A DNA stretch of 64,000 bases. Source: Janibacter melonis. GTDB lineage: Bacteria > Actinomycetota > Actinomycetes > Actinomycetales > Dermatophilaceae. A program made the position numbers and the translations under genes. Location of the stretch: NCBI RefSeq assembly GCF_020567375.1, contig NZ_JAJBZM010000002.1, positions 977,529 to 1,041,528 on the forward strand, given 5' to 3'. Positions 8,581-16,517 of the stretch are shown piece after piece. The notes under the pieces are model-generated. The model did no database searches. It saw only the letters and a list, made by a program, of their open reading frames with translations, and was not told where the DNA came from. The number at the start of each line of letters is the position of its first letter. Within the stretch, counting starts at the first letter, position 1.

Positions 8581-8929
8581 GAGGCTCGCGCGCCGCCCCC
8601 TTCGCCCCTCGACCTGCCACGCTTCCCGCTGAGCACCGCTCCTGGTCCGTGAGGCCCGCTCTTCGCGGGCCGGCGAGGACCGGGGCTCGCGGACTGCGAG
8701 CGGGGTTCGGCGAAGGGGAGGCGTCTGCGGGTGGGGTGGTGGCGGCGGTCTCGAGGCTCAGGCCCGACGGCGTCCGTACCTCGACCACCGAGGGGGCTCG
8801 CCCCCTTCGCGCCTCGATCTGCCACCCTCGCCCGCTGAGCACCGCTCCTGGTCCGTGAGGGCCGGTCTTCGCGGGCCGGCGAGGACCGGGGCTCGCGGAC
8901 GTGGAGCGGGGTTCGGCGAAGGGGGAGGG
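8581..8929. repeat. 349-base intergenic region built from two copies of a roughly 130-base repeat around a REP-like core
   Basis: There is no gene here. Two near-identical direct copies, about 8581-8722 and 8790-8930, share GCTGAGCACCGCTCCTGGTC at 8628 and 8834, then TCTTCGCGGGCCGGCGAGGA and AGCGGGGTTCGGCGAAGGGG. Each copy is bracketed by CCCCCTTCG on the left and CGAAGGGG on the right, so each can fold back on itself. Between them at about 8748-8792 lies GGTCTCGAGGCTC with ACCTCGACCACC, the palindromic core also seen at 37842 and 45734. The region separates convergent genes and could terminate both. Confidence 0.75.
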
Positions 8930-9766
8930 TCAGGGGCGAAGGGCGAGGAGGCGGAGGAGGCGCTCGGCCTCGGCGGCCACCGCGTCTCGGCCGGCGCCGA
9001 GGTAGGCGCGGGTGTCGACGGTCGGGCGCTCGGCGAGACGCGCCGACATCGCCTGCGTGAAGACGGAGTTGAGGTGCGTCGCGATGTTGATCTTCGTCAT
9101 CCCCGCCCGGACCGCGCCGACGAGACCGTCGTCGGGGACCCCGCTCGAGCCGTGCAGGACGAGCGGCACCGGCACCTGGGCGGCGATCGCGGCCACGAGG
9201 TCCTCGTCGAGACGGGCGGTGCGCTCGGTCATCGCGTGCGAGCTGCCGACGGCCACAGCGAGGGCGTCGACGCCGGTGTCCTCGACGAAGCGGGCGGCAT
9301 CGGCGGGGTCTGTGCGCGCCCCCGGGGCGTGCACGCCGTCCTTGCCGCCGACCTCGCCGAGCTCGGCCTCGAGGCTGGCACCCGCTGCAGCGCACCAGCC
9401 GGCCACCTGGCGGGTGGTCTCCCGGTTGGCTTCGTCGGGCAGGGTCGAGCCGTCGTACATCACCGAGGTGATGCCGAGGTCGAGCGCCTCGCGGACGAGC
9501 TCGACGGAGACGGCGTGGTCGAGGTGGACGACGACGGGCTGGGCGCAGTCCTCGGCGATCGCGAGGGTCGCGAGCGCGAGCGGGCGTAGCGACCCGTGGT
9601 AGCGCACGCAGTTCTCGCTGATCTGCATGACGACCGGCAGGCCCGTGGCCTCGGCGGCCGTCGCGTACGCCTCGGCGTGCTCGAGCTGGATGACGTTGAA
9701 GGCCGCGACGCCGGTCCCGCCCTCACGGGCCGGGCGCAGGACGGAGACGAGGTCGACGGCGCCCAT
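8930..9766 (-). CDS. Class II tagatose/fructose-bisphosphate aldolase
   Basis: The 278-residue product is a zinc-dependent class II aldolase of the GatY/KbaY/FbaA type. Visible motifs are AAFNVIQLEHA near the N-terminus, the zinc-binding HLDHA at about residue 80, EAELGEVGGKDG, and LHGSSGVPDD with the phosphate-binding GMTKINIATHLN. It cleaves a ketohexose bisphosphate into two trioses. Coupled eight bases after the SIS-domain gene and facing the PfkB kinase, it most likely acts on tagatose-1,6-bisphosphate and closes the amino-sugar pathway. The ATG at 9766 was chosen because it opens the conserved domain (GAVDLVSVL). Confidence 0.88.
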   Translation of the reverse strand: MGAVDLVSVLRPAREGGTGVAAFNVIQLEHAEAYATAAEATGLPVVMQISENCVRYHGSLRPLALATLAIAEDCAQPVVVHLDHAVSVELVREALDLGITSVMYDGSTLPDEANRETTRQVAGWCAAAGASLEAELGEVGGKDGVHAPGARTDPADAARFVEDTGVDALAVAVGSSHAMTERTARLDEDLVAAIAAQVPVPLVLHGSSGVPDDGLVGAVRAGMTKINIATHLNSVFTQAMSARLAERPTVDTRAYLGAGRDAVAAEAERLLRLLALRP

Positions 9767-9774
9767 CGCGGCGG

Positions 9775-10680
9775 TCAGCTCTCGTCGAGGACGATCGAGC
9801 GGGTGAGGTGGCGCGGCTGGTCCGGGTCGACGCCCAGGGCCTCGGCGCGCGCCATGCACAGCCGGTGCACGCGCACGAGCTCGGCCATGGGGTCGAGGTC
9901 GCGGTGCTCGACGTGCGCACCGGTCGCCGCGACCTGCTCGGCCAGGCCCTGCGGCAGGTCGCCGATGCCCCAGACGGCGCGGCCGCCCGTCGCGATGCTG
10001 ATCGGGCCGTGGCGGTACTCCATGGCCGGGTAGGACTCGGCCCAGAACTGCGCGGACTCGCGCAGCTTCAGGGCTGCCTCGTGGGCCAGGCCGACCGTCC
10101 AGCCCTGCCCGAGGAAGGTCACCTGCTCGGCGGTGAGCAGCGGGCCGAGGTCGGCGACGTCCTGGGCGAGCACCTCGCGGGCGTCGGAGATGGCGCGGGA
10201 GAGGTCGTCGCCCAGGCTCGCGCGCAGCAGGGCGAGGGTCGAGGTGGCGAAGCGGGTCTGCACGACGGACTGCTCGTCGACGTCCGCCATCGAGATCGTC
10301 GACTCCGAGCGTTCGAAGACGGGCGTGCCTGGCGTCGCGACGAGGCTGACGTGGGGGGTGCCGGCGGCGCGCAGCTGCTCGACGACCTCGGCCACCTCGG
10401 TCGTCGTGCCCGAGCGGCAGATGACGACGACCCGGTCGTAACCGCGGTCGAGACGGTGCTCGCTGGCCGCCCACGCGTCGGTGAGGCCTTGCCCGAGCTC
10501 CTCGCGCCGTGCGGCGTAGGCCTGGCCCATGAACCACGATGTGCCGCACCCGATCGTCGCGACGCGCTCGCCCGGGCGGGGGAGGAGGTCGGCCACCTCC
10601 GGCAGCCGAGCGGCGGTCCGCTCCCAGTCCTGCGGCTGCCCCTCGACCTCGCGGGCCAGGTGGGTACGGGGATCGGTCAT
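9775..10680 (-). CDS. SIS-domain sugar isomerase/deaminase (AgaS-like)
   Basis: The 301-residue protein has two tandem SIS domains, each able to bind a phosphosugar: the first around GERVATIGCGTSWFMGQAY and VVVICRSGTTTEVAEV, the second around FLGQGWTVGLAHEAALKLRE and ESYPAMEYRHGP. It lacks the glutaminase domain of GlmS, so it belongs with AgaS, FrlB and GlmS-isomerase-like proteins. In the neighbourhood it would deaminate and isomerise galactosamine-6-P to tagatose-6-P. The start at 10680 follows AGGAGC, a good ribosome binding site; an upstream ATG at 10716 has no such site. It heads a two-gene operon with the aldolase. Confidence 0.86.
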   Translation of the reverse strand: MTDPRTHLAREVEGQPQDWERTAARLPEVADLLPRPGERVATIGCGTSWFMGQAYAARREELGQGLTDAWAASEHRLDRGYDRVVVICRSGTTTEVAEVVEQLRAAGTPHVSLVATPGTPVFERSESTISMADVDEQSVVQTRFATSTLALLRASLGDDLSRAISDAREVLAQDVADLGPLLTAEQVTFLGQGWTVGLAHEAALKLRESAQFWAESYPAMEYRHGPISIATGGRAVWGIGDLPQGLAEQVAATGAHVEHRDLDPMAELVRVHRLCMARAEALGVDPDQPRHLTRSIVLDES

Positions 10681-10792
10681 GGTGCAGCTCCTGAGGCGTC
10701 GGTCGGCGCGATCCACCGTGCTGATCGCTGATGCTCAGTTATCAGCCTAACCGCGCACAAGCGCGCACGTCCACTGCCGCTACCATCTGACC
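10681..10792. promoter_or_regulatory. Divergent promoter region with candidate DeoR operator
   Basis: For the minus-strand SIS gene a -10 TAGGCT lies at 10749-10744 with TGGACG 18 bases upstream. Between them is GTGCGCGCTTGTGCGCG (minus strand, 10768-10752), which resembles GTGCGCGTTTCGTG found upstream of the binding-protein promoter at 11678; this shared element is my candidate operator for the DeoR protein encoded next door. For the plus-strand regulator TACCAT ends six bases before its ATG, a leaderless arrangement. A second inverted repeat, GCTGAT with ATCAGC, lies at about 10720-10745. Confidence 0.5.
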
Positions 10793-11671
10793 ATGGCAGA
10801 CGACGCAGTGCCGCGCCACCGTCCGGGCCCCGGCGCCGGCACCGCCCTGCCCGACGCGCCCTCGGGCACGCCGCCGGCCACCCGATCGGGCCGCTGGTCG
10901 GCGATGCTCGACCTGCTCGCGACGACCGGCCGCCTCGGGGTGAGCGAGACCGCCGAGCGGCTCGGGGTGAGCGAGGCGACGGTGCGCCGCGACTTCGCCG
11001 AGCTCGCCCGACGCCAGCTCGTCACCCGCCAGCACGGCGGCGTCGTCGCCGCCTCGATCGCCTACGAGCTGCCCTACCGCTACCGCTCCAGCCAGGGCGA
11101 CGAGTCCCTCGCCCGGATCGGCGCGAAGGTCGCCGAGCTCGTGCGGCCCGGCCAGGTCGTCGGCCTCAACGGCGGCACGACGACGACCGCGGTCGCCCGC
11201 GCCCTCACCGCGCGCGAGGAGCTGCTCGCGGCCCCGGGCCTGAGCATCGTCACCAATGCCCTCAACATCGCCGCCGAGGCGGTGCTCCGCCAGCACGTGC
11301 GGTGCGTGAGCCTGGGCGGGGTCGCCCGACCGGAGTCCTTCGAGACGACCGGGCCGATCGCGATGCAGGCGCTCGAGCAGCTGTGGCTCGACACGGCCGT
11401 CGTCGGGGTCACGGGCCTCACCGTGCGCGAGGGGGCGACCTGCGACCTCGAGGACGAGGCCGCCCTCATCCGCGGCATGATCGCCCGGGCCGGCGAGGTC
11501 GTCGTCGTCACCACCTCCGCCAAGCTCGGCACGCGCGGCTTCGCCTCGATCTGCGGCGCCGCCCAGATCACCCACCTCGTGACGACCCGCCCGGAGGGCG
11601 AGGGCGTCGCGGCCGCGGAGAAGCAGCTGCAGGCGATGACGGCGGTCGGTGTGCAGGTCCACATCGTGTGA
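10793..11671 (+). CDS. DeoR-family transcriptional regulator of the amino-sugar locus
   Basis: The 292-residue repressor has a 35-residue low-complexity N-terminus, a helix-turn-helix at about residues 38-90 (RLGVSETAERLGVSEATVRR and GGVV), and the DeoRC sugar-phosphate sensor domain with the NGGTTT motif near residue 125 and the VVVVTTSAKLG stretch near residue 240. DeoR proteins usually release DNA when a phosphosugar from the pathway binds. It sits between the two arms of the locus and probably controls both the divergent SIS-aldolase operon and the downstream transporter operon. The ATG is six bases after TACCAT, so translation may start from a leaderless message. Confidence 0.88.
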   Translation: MADDAVPRHRPGPGAGTALPDAPSGTPPATRSGRWSAMLDLLATTGRLGVSETAERLGVSEATVRRDFAELARRQLVTRQHGGVVAASIAYELPYRYRSSQGDESLARIGAKVAELVRPGQVVGLNGGTTTTAVARALTAREELLAAPGLSIVTNALNIAAEAVLRQHVRCVSLGGVARPESFETTGPIAMQALEQLWLDTAVVGVTGLTVREGATCDLEDEAALIRGMIARAGEVVVVTTSAKLGTRGFASICGAAQITHLVTTRPEGEGVAAAEKQLQAMTAVGVQVHIV

Positions 11672-11677
11672 TCGACC

Positions 11678-11742
11678 GTGCGCGTTTCGTGACACGAGCA
11701 CGCACGAACGTCCTTGCGCAGAGTGCATGCCAGGCCTAGGTT
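11678..11742 (+). promoter_or_regulatory. Promoter and candidate operator of the sugar ABC transporter operon
   Basis: A well-spaced promoter is visible: TTGCGC at 11714-11719, a 17-base spacer, and TAGGTT at 11737-11742. Just upstream is the 11-base palindrome TCGTG-A-CACGA (11687-11697) inside a larger imperfect palindrome, GTGCG at 11678 and CGCAC at 11701. The left part, GTGCGCGTTTCGTG, resembles an element in the SIS gene promoter, which suggests shared control by the DeoR protein. A leader of about 100 bases precedes the gene, with GGGAGAG before the start codon. Confidence 0.55.
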
Positions 11743-11851
11743 GTCCCCCATAGCGCGACCGGCGAGGCGAGCACCACGCCCGCTCTGCCGCCCGCAGCCT
11801 CTCACCTGAGGGCGGGTCCGGCACGTCGGCCGCCGTCGACAAGGGAGAGTC

Positions 11852-13111
11852 ATGACGAAGAAGTCACTGGTCCTGGCGGCGCTGACCGCCGGCACGCTCG
11901 GACTGGCCGCCTGCGGCGGCGGTACCGGTGCGGGGAGCGCCGACGGCGGCGGCGGGGACGGCGAGAAGGCGACGTCGATCAAGCTCGTCGCGGCCGAGTA
12001 CTCGAAGGACAACACGAAGGCGTTCTGGGACGACTTCGCCAAGAAGTACAAGGACGAGACCGGCTACGACCTCGAGGTCCAGATCATCAGCTGGGACAAC
12101 ATCGACCAGCAGTCCTCGACGATGATCCAGAACAACCAGGCGCCGGACATCCTCAACCTCAACGCGTACGCGAGCTACGCGAAGGACGACCTGCTCTACA
12201 GCGCCGACGAGGTGCTCAGCGACGAGGTCCAGGGCGACATCCTCGACACCTTCGTCAAGTACGGGACCTACGAGGACAAGTTCTACGGCTTCCCCGACCT
12301 CTCCAGCGCCCGCGCGCTCTTCTACAACAAGGACCTCTTCGACAAGGCCGGCATCGACGCCCCGCCGAAGACGTGGGACGAGCTCGCCGAGGACGCGAAG
12401 AAGGTCTCCGCCCTGGGCGACGGCACCGCGGGCTACGCCCTGCCGCTCGGCCCGGAGGAGAGCCAGGGCGAGTTCTCCATGTGGCTGTTCAACAACGGCG
12501 GCACGTGGAAGGACGACTCCGGCTGGACGATCAACTCCGACAAGAACGTCGAGACGCTGAGCTTCCTCAAGAAGATGACCGACGACAAGGTCACCCAGAA
12601 CAACCCCGGCAAGACCAACCGCGCGGACGCCTTCGACCTCTTCGCCTCCGGCAAGGCCGGCATGGTCGTCGGCTTCAGCCCGCTCGCCGCCCAGCTCGAC
12701 GAGGAGGACAAGGTCGACTACGAGGCCGCGCCCTTCCCGAGCAACGACGGCACGGACTCGAAGACCTTCGGCGTCACCGACTACCTCATGGCCTTCAAGA
12801 AGGACGGCAACGAGGACGCGGTGAAGAAGTTCTACGAGCTGTACTACCAGCCCGACCAGGTCAACACCTTCATCGAGAAGGAGGGCTTCCTGCCCGTGAC
12901 CAAGTCCGGCGTCGAGGAGTTCGCCGACGACGAGGACCTCAAGGTCTACCTCGACACCCTGCCCAACGCGCAGCTCACCCCGACCGACGACCCGACGTGG
13001 GACAAGGTCAAGCTCGCGGTCCAGCAGAACCTCGGCGGCGCCGTGTCCGCCGACGGCGACCCGAAGGCCGTGCTCGACGAGCTCCAGAAGACCGCCGAGT
13101 CCCAGCAGTGA
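11852..13111 (+). CDS. ABC transporter sugar-binding lipoprotein
   Basis: This 419-residue protein has a lipoprotein signal ending LGLAAC with C21 as the lipidated residue, a short Gly/Ser linker, and a family 1 extracellular solute-binding fold (IKLVAAEYSKDN, PDILNLNAYASY, GFPDLSSARALFYNKDLFDKAG). It delivers a sugar to the two permeases encoded directly downstream. Binding-protein position at the head of the operon, followed by overlapping permease genes, is typical. No ATPase gene is present; a shared MsiK-type ATPase elsewhere would be expected. An N-acetylhexosamine is the likely ligand from context only. Confidence 0.9.
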   Translation: MTKKSLVLAALTAGTLGLAACGGGTGAGSADGGGGDGEKATSIKLVAAEYSKDNTKAFWDDFAKKYKDETGYDLEVQIISWDNIDQQSSTMIQNNQAPDILNLNAYASYAKDDLLYSADEVLSDEVQGDILDTFVKYGTYEDKFYGFPDLSSARALFYNKDLFDKAGIDAPPKTWDELAEDAKKVSALGDGTAGYALPLGPEESQGEFSMWLFNNGGTWKDDSGWTINSDKNVETLSFLKKMTDDKVTQNNPGKTNRADAFDLFASGKAGMVVGFSPLAAQLDEEDKVDYEAAPFPSNDGTDSKTFGVTDYLMAFKKDGNEDAVKKFYELYYQPDQVNTFIEKEGFLPVTKSGVEEFADDEDLKVYLDTLPNAQLTPTDDPTWDKVKLAVQQNLGGAVSADGDPKAVLDELQKTAESQQ

Positions 13112-14025
13112 CCACCCGAGGACGGCGCCGTCGCCGGCAGGTCGGTCAGGTCAGCTCGGCGCAGGCCTGGCTCTGGCTGGCGCCGGCGACGGCGCTGATC
13201 CTCGGCATCGTGCTCTTCCCGGCGATCATGCTCGTGAGCGCCAGCCGCGGCGAGTACTCGATCACCGGTCTGCGCACCGGTGACGCCGGGTGGAGCAACT
13301 ACACCAAGGTCCTCGACCACCCGGCCCTCGGCGTGGTGCTCAAGAACACCCTCGTCTGGGTCGTCGTCGTCGTCGCGCTGACGATCGTCATCTCGCTGGC
13401 GCTCGCGCAGCTGCTCGTCAAGGACTTCCCCGGGCGCCGCTTCGTGCGGTGGGCCGTCATCGTGCCGTGGGCGGCCTCGCTCGTCATCACCAGCCAGCTC
13501 TTCGTCCTGCTCTACGACTACAACTACGGGATGATCAACCACCTGCTGCGCTCGGTGGGGATCATCGACACCTCGATCGACTTCCTCGGCGACGACCGGC
13601 TCACGCTCGCGTCGATGATCGTCGTCGGCGTCTTCGTCTCGCTCCCCTTCACGATCTTCGTCTTCATCGCGGGCCTCAACGCGATCCCGGACGACGTCAT
13701 GGAGGCCGCGACCGTCGACGGCGCGAGCCCGTGGCAGCGCTACCGCCATGTCACCCTGCCGCTGCTCAAGCCGGCGCTGCTCGTCGCGAGCGTCCTCAAC
13801 GTCATCTACGTCTTCAACAGCTTCCCGATCGTCTACACGCTCAACGACCGCAACCCCGGGTACGCGCACGACACGACGATCACCTTCATGTACAAGCTCG
13901 CCTTCAAGAGCCAGGAGAAGGACGTGGGCATGTCCGCGGCCGCGGGCATCTTCAACGTCATCCTCATCCTCGTCGTCATCGCGATCTACATGAAGGTCGT
14001 CAGCTGGAAGGAGGAGACCCGATGA
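13108..14025 (+). CDS. Sugar ABC transporter permease, MalF/UgpA type
   Basis: The 305-residue membrane protein has six predicted spans and the cytoplasmic EAA loop EAATVDGASPWQRYRHVTLP (about residues 200-219) that docks on the ATPase. It is the first of two permeases and has the longer cytoplasmic N-terminus with an Arg-rich start. The GTG start overlaps the stop of the binding-protein gene by four bases (GTGA) and was preferred because the next methionine lies inside the first membrane segment. It forms a heterodimer with the next gene product. Confidence 0.9.
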   Translation: MTTRGRRRRRQVGQVSSAQAWLWLAPATALILGIVLFPAIMLVSASRGEYSITGLRTGDAGWSNYTKVLDHPALGVVLKNTLVWVVVVVALTIVISLALAQLLVKDFPGRRFVRWAVIVPWAASLVITSQLFVLLYDYNYGMINHLLRSVGIIDTSIDFLGDDRLTLASMIVVGVFVSLPFTIFVFIAGLNAIPDDVMEAATVDGASPWQRYRHVTLPLLKPALLVASVLNVIYVFNSFPIVYTLNDRNPGYAHDTTITFMYKLAFKSQEKDVGMSAAAGIFNVILILVVIAIYMKVVSWKEETR

Positions 14026-14858
14026 GCGTCCAGGCCACCACGCCGCGCCGTCGTCTCCCGCTCACCCTCGCGGGCGCCGCGGTCGCGATCGTCTTCCTCC
14101 TGCCCTACGTCGTCATGGTGCTCGACTCCTTGCGCACGAGCCGCGACGTCAAGACGACCCCGCCGAGCTTCCTGCCGCGGGTGTGGCAGTGGGACACCTA
14201 CGCCCAGGTCCTCGGCGACGAGCGCTTCCGGGCGTGGCTGCAGACCAGCCTGGTCGTCGCGATCGGTTCGACCGTCCTCGTCGTCCTCGTCGCGGTGCCC
14301 GCGGCGTACATGACGGCCCGCTACCGCTTCCGCGGGCGGATGATCTTCCTCGTCGTCGTGCTCGTCACCCAGATGTTCAGCCCGACCGCGCTCGTCGTCG
14401 GCCTCTACCGCCAGTTCTTCGAGCTCAACATGGTCAACACCTACGGCGCGCTCATCCTCACCAACGCCGGCTTCAACCTCGCCTTCGCCGTGTGGATCCT
14501 CCACGGCTTCTTCTCCTCGATCCCGACCGAGGTCGAGGAGGCGGCGCTGCTCGACGGCGCGACCCGCATGCAGGTGCTGTGGCGCGTCATGCTCCCGCTC
14601 ACCCGCCCGGGTCTGGTGACGGCGACGATCTTCACCTTCATCGCCGCGTGGAACGAGTACGTCGTCGCCCTCACCCTGATGATCGACGACGACAAGAAAC
14701 CGCTGACGGTCGGCATGCGCTCCTACATCACCGGCTACGAGCAGAACTGGGACCAGCTCTTCGCGGCCTCGGTCATCGCCGTCGTCCCGGTCGTCATCCT
14801 CTTCGCGATCATCGAGCGGCACCTCGTCGGCGGCCTCACCGCCGGCAGCGTGAAGTGA
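14022..14858 (+). CDS. Sugar ABC transporter permease, MalG/UgpE type
   Basis: This 278-residue protein is the second permease, with six predicted spans and the EAA motif EEAALLDGATRMQVLWRVML at about residue 172. The ending GLTAGSVK is the conserved tail of the MalG/CUT1 carbohydrate family. The ATG overlaps the preceding stop by four bases, and its own stop overlaps the GTG of the deacetylase gene, so transporter and enzyme are one translation-coupled operon. That arrangement ties the imported sugar to a deacetylation step. Confidence 0.9.
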   Translation: MSVQATTPRRRLPLTLAGAAVAIVFLLPYVVMVLDSLRTSRDVKTTPPSFLPRVWQWDTYAQVLGDERFRAWLQTSLVVAIGSTVLVVLVAVPAAYMTARYRFRGRMIFLVVVLVTQMFSPTALVVGLYRQFFELNMVNTYGALILTNAGFNLAFAVWILHGFFSSIPTEVEEAALLDGATRMQVLWRVMLPLTRPGLVTATIFTFIAAWNEYVVALTLMIDDDKKPLTVGMRSYITGYEQNWDQLFAASVIAVVPVVILFAIIERHLVGGLTAGSVK

Positions 14859-15799
14859 GCCCGCACGGCGACGTGCTCGACATCCATGTCCACGGCGCCG
14901 TCGGGGAGCCCTTGGGCGGCACCGTGGAGGGCACTCTCGCCGCCGCCGCGCACCACGACGGCGGGGTCGTCGCGAGCCTCGTCTCGGGCACGCCCGACGA
15001 GATGGCCCGCCAGGTGGGGGTCGTCGCCGCGGCGATGACGAAGGAGGATCCCCGCAGCTCGGCGATCCGCGGGATCCACTGCGAGGGGCCCTTCCTGTCG
15101 ACCGTGCGCCGCGGGGCGCACGACCCGCACGTGCTCCGCGACGCCGACCCGGCGCTCGTCGAGCGGCTCGTCGGGGTCGCCGCAGACGCCGGCGCCCCCG
15201 GCGCGATCAAGCACTGGACCTTCGCCCCCGAGCGCACGAGCGGGGGGCTCGCCCCCTTCGTCCGCACCCTCGTCGAGCACGGCGTCGTGCCGGCGGTCGG
15301 TCACACCGACGCCCCCGCCGCGCAGGTGCGCGCGGCGCTCGGGCTCGTCGCCGACACGCTCGGCGCACCCGGCCTGGTCACCCATCTCTTCAACGGCATG
15401 CCGGCCTTCCACCACCGCTCCGGCGGACCGGTGGCCGCCGCGATGTCCGCGGCGGCCGCCGACGAGTGCCTCGTCGAGGTCATCGCCGACGGCGTGCACG
15501 TCGCGCCCGAGGTCGTGCGGATGGTCTTCGAGACCCTCGGGCCGGACCGGGTCGTGCTCGTCAGCGACGCGATGTCGGCGACGGGTCTGGGCGACGGCGA
15601 CCACCTCCTCGGCACGCTGCCGGTGCGGGTGCGCGACGGCGTCGCACGTCTCGTCGTCGAGGAGGGGGAGGGCTCGATCGCGGGCAGCACCTCGACGCTC
15701 GAGCGCTGCGTGCGCTGGGCGGTCGACGTCGCCGGGGTCGACGAGCAGGACGCGCGCACGAGCGCGACCCGCACCCCTGCGGCCGCGCTGCGCCTCTGA
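14855..15799 (+). CDS. nagA: N-acetylhexosamine-6-phosphate deacetylase, shortened
   Basis: The 314-residue amidohydrolase resembles NagA/AgaA, removing acetate from N-acetylglucosamine-6-P or N-acetylgalactosamine-6-P. Visible residues: the DIHVHGAVGE start of the barrel, the metal-binding GIHCEGPF glutamate, VGHTDA and THLFNGM histidines and the catalytic aspartate in LVSDAMSATG. It is about 60-70 residues shorter than typical NagA. The barrel begins at residue 8 and the protein ends at TPAAALRL, so the small beta-sandwich domain usually formed by both termini is missing. GTG start overlaps the permease stop. Substrate choice between the two sugars is inferred from the tagatose-type partners. 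Confidence 0.82.
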   Translation: MSPHGDVLDIHVHGAVGEPLGGTVEGTLAAAAHHDGGVVASLVSGTPDEMARQVGVVAAAMTKEDPRSSAIRGIHCEGPFLSTVRRGAHDPHVLRDADPALVERLVGVAADAGAPGAIKHWTFAPERTSGGLAPFVRTLVEHGVVPAVGHTDAPAAQVRAALGLVADTLGAPGLVTHLFNGMPAFHHRSGGPVAAAMSAAAADECLVEVIADGVHVAPEVVRMVFETLGPDRVVLVSDAMSATGLGDGDHLLGTLPVRVRDGVARLVVEEGEGSIAGSTSTLERCVRWAVDVAGVDEQDARTSATRTPAAALRL

Positions 15800-15827
15800 G
15801 CCGCGGCCCGACCGGCCGATCTCGGGC

Positions 15828-16517
15828 TCAACCCACCCGGTCGAGCATCCCCCGCGCGACGTCGTGGAGCAGCGCGCCCGGGTCGTCGACGTCACCTCGG
15901 TGCACGACGACGAGCAGGGTGTGGCCCGAGCGCACGAGGAGGCGCTGCTCGGGCCGTCCGCCGGTGGTCGTCGTCAGCCCGAGGGACTGGTCGCCGACCT
16001 CGTCGACGGGCAGACCGCTGACCGCCACGTCCGACGGTCCGTCGCCCAGGTCGACCATGTGCGTGCTGCACGGGCCGACGACCTGACCGGCCTGCTCGAG
16101 CACCGTCTGCGGCACGACCTCGTCGAAGGTCAGCAACGAGACCTCGAGCCGCCGCTCGCCGCTGGTGAAGGCGGCCGCGCTCGCGACGCCCAGATGGTCG
16201 TCCCGCAGCCCTTGGGCCGCCTCGCCCCGCAGGTAGAGGTCGAGGCACTCCGGCGGCTCGGCGGTGAGCCGGCTCGTGTCGCGCACGTCGACCTCGCGCC
16301 AGCTGCCGGGCAGGTCCTGCACCTGCGGCAGCACGACGCGCACCTGCTGGGCGGTGAGCTCGCGCTGCTCGGGGGAGAGCTCGGTCGTCGCGCTGCTCGT
16401 GCTCGACGTCGGGGCGGGGGTCGTCGACGGCGCGGCGACGGGCTCGTCCTGGCCGGAGCACCCGGCGAGCGCGACGAGCGCCAGCGCGGCGACGGCCACG
16501 CGCGAGCGGTGGGTCAC
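15828..16517 (-). CDS. Lipoprotein paralogue 6 of a six-gene tandem family
   Basis: The 229-residue product has a lipoprotein signal ending ALAGC (C20), a Ser/Thr/Pro linker, and a globular domain with two cysteines in the contexts PPECLDLYLRG and VGPCSTH. It shares this pattern with the five genes upstream: first Cys after a proline-rich turn, second Cys after a helix, then a VGDQSLG-type segment and a hydrophobic strand (GHTLLVVVHRGD). The layout recalls the PknH-like extracellular sensor domain found in mycobacterial lipoproteins, but I cannot confirm that. GTG start overlaps the upstream stop by four bases. It is the last gene of the array. Confidence 0.8.
   Translation of the reverse strand: MTHRSRVAVAALALVALAGCSGQDEPVAAPSTTPAPTSSTSSATTELSPEQRELTAQQVRVVLPQVQDLPGSWREVDVRDTSRLTAEPPECLDLYLRGEAAQGLRDDHLGVASAAAFTSGERRLEVSLLTFDEVVPQTVLEQAGQVVGPCSTHMVDLGDGPSDVAVSGLPVDEVGDQSLGLTTTTGGRPEQRLLVRSGHTLLVVVHRGDVDDPGALLHDVARGMLDRVG

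Noticed and set aside
8581-8929. CRISPR array
   Set aside because: Only two long units are present, the units are self-complementary, spacers of equal size are absent and no cas genes are near.
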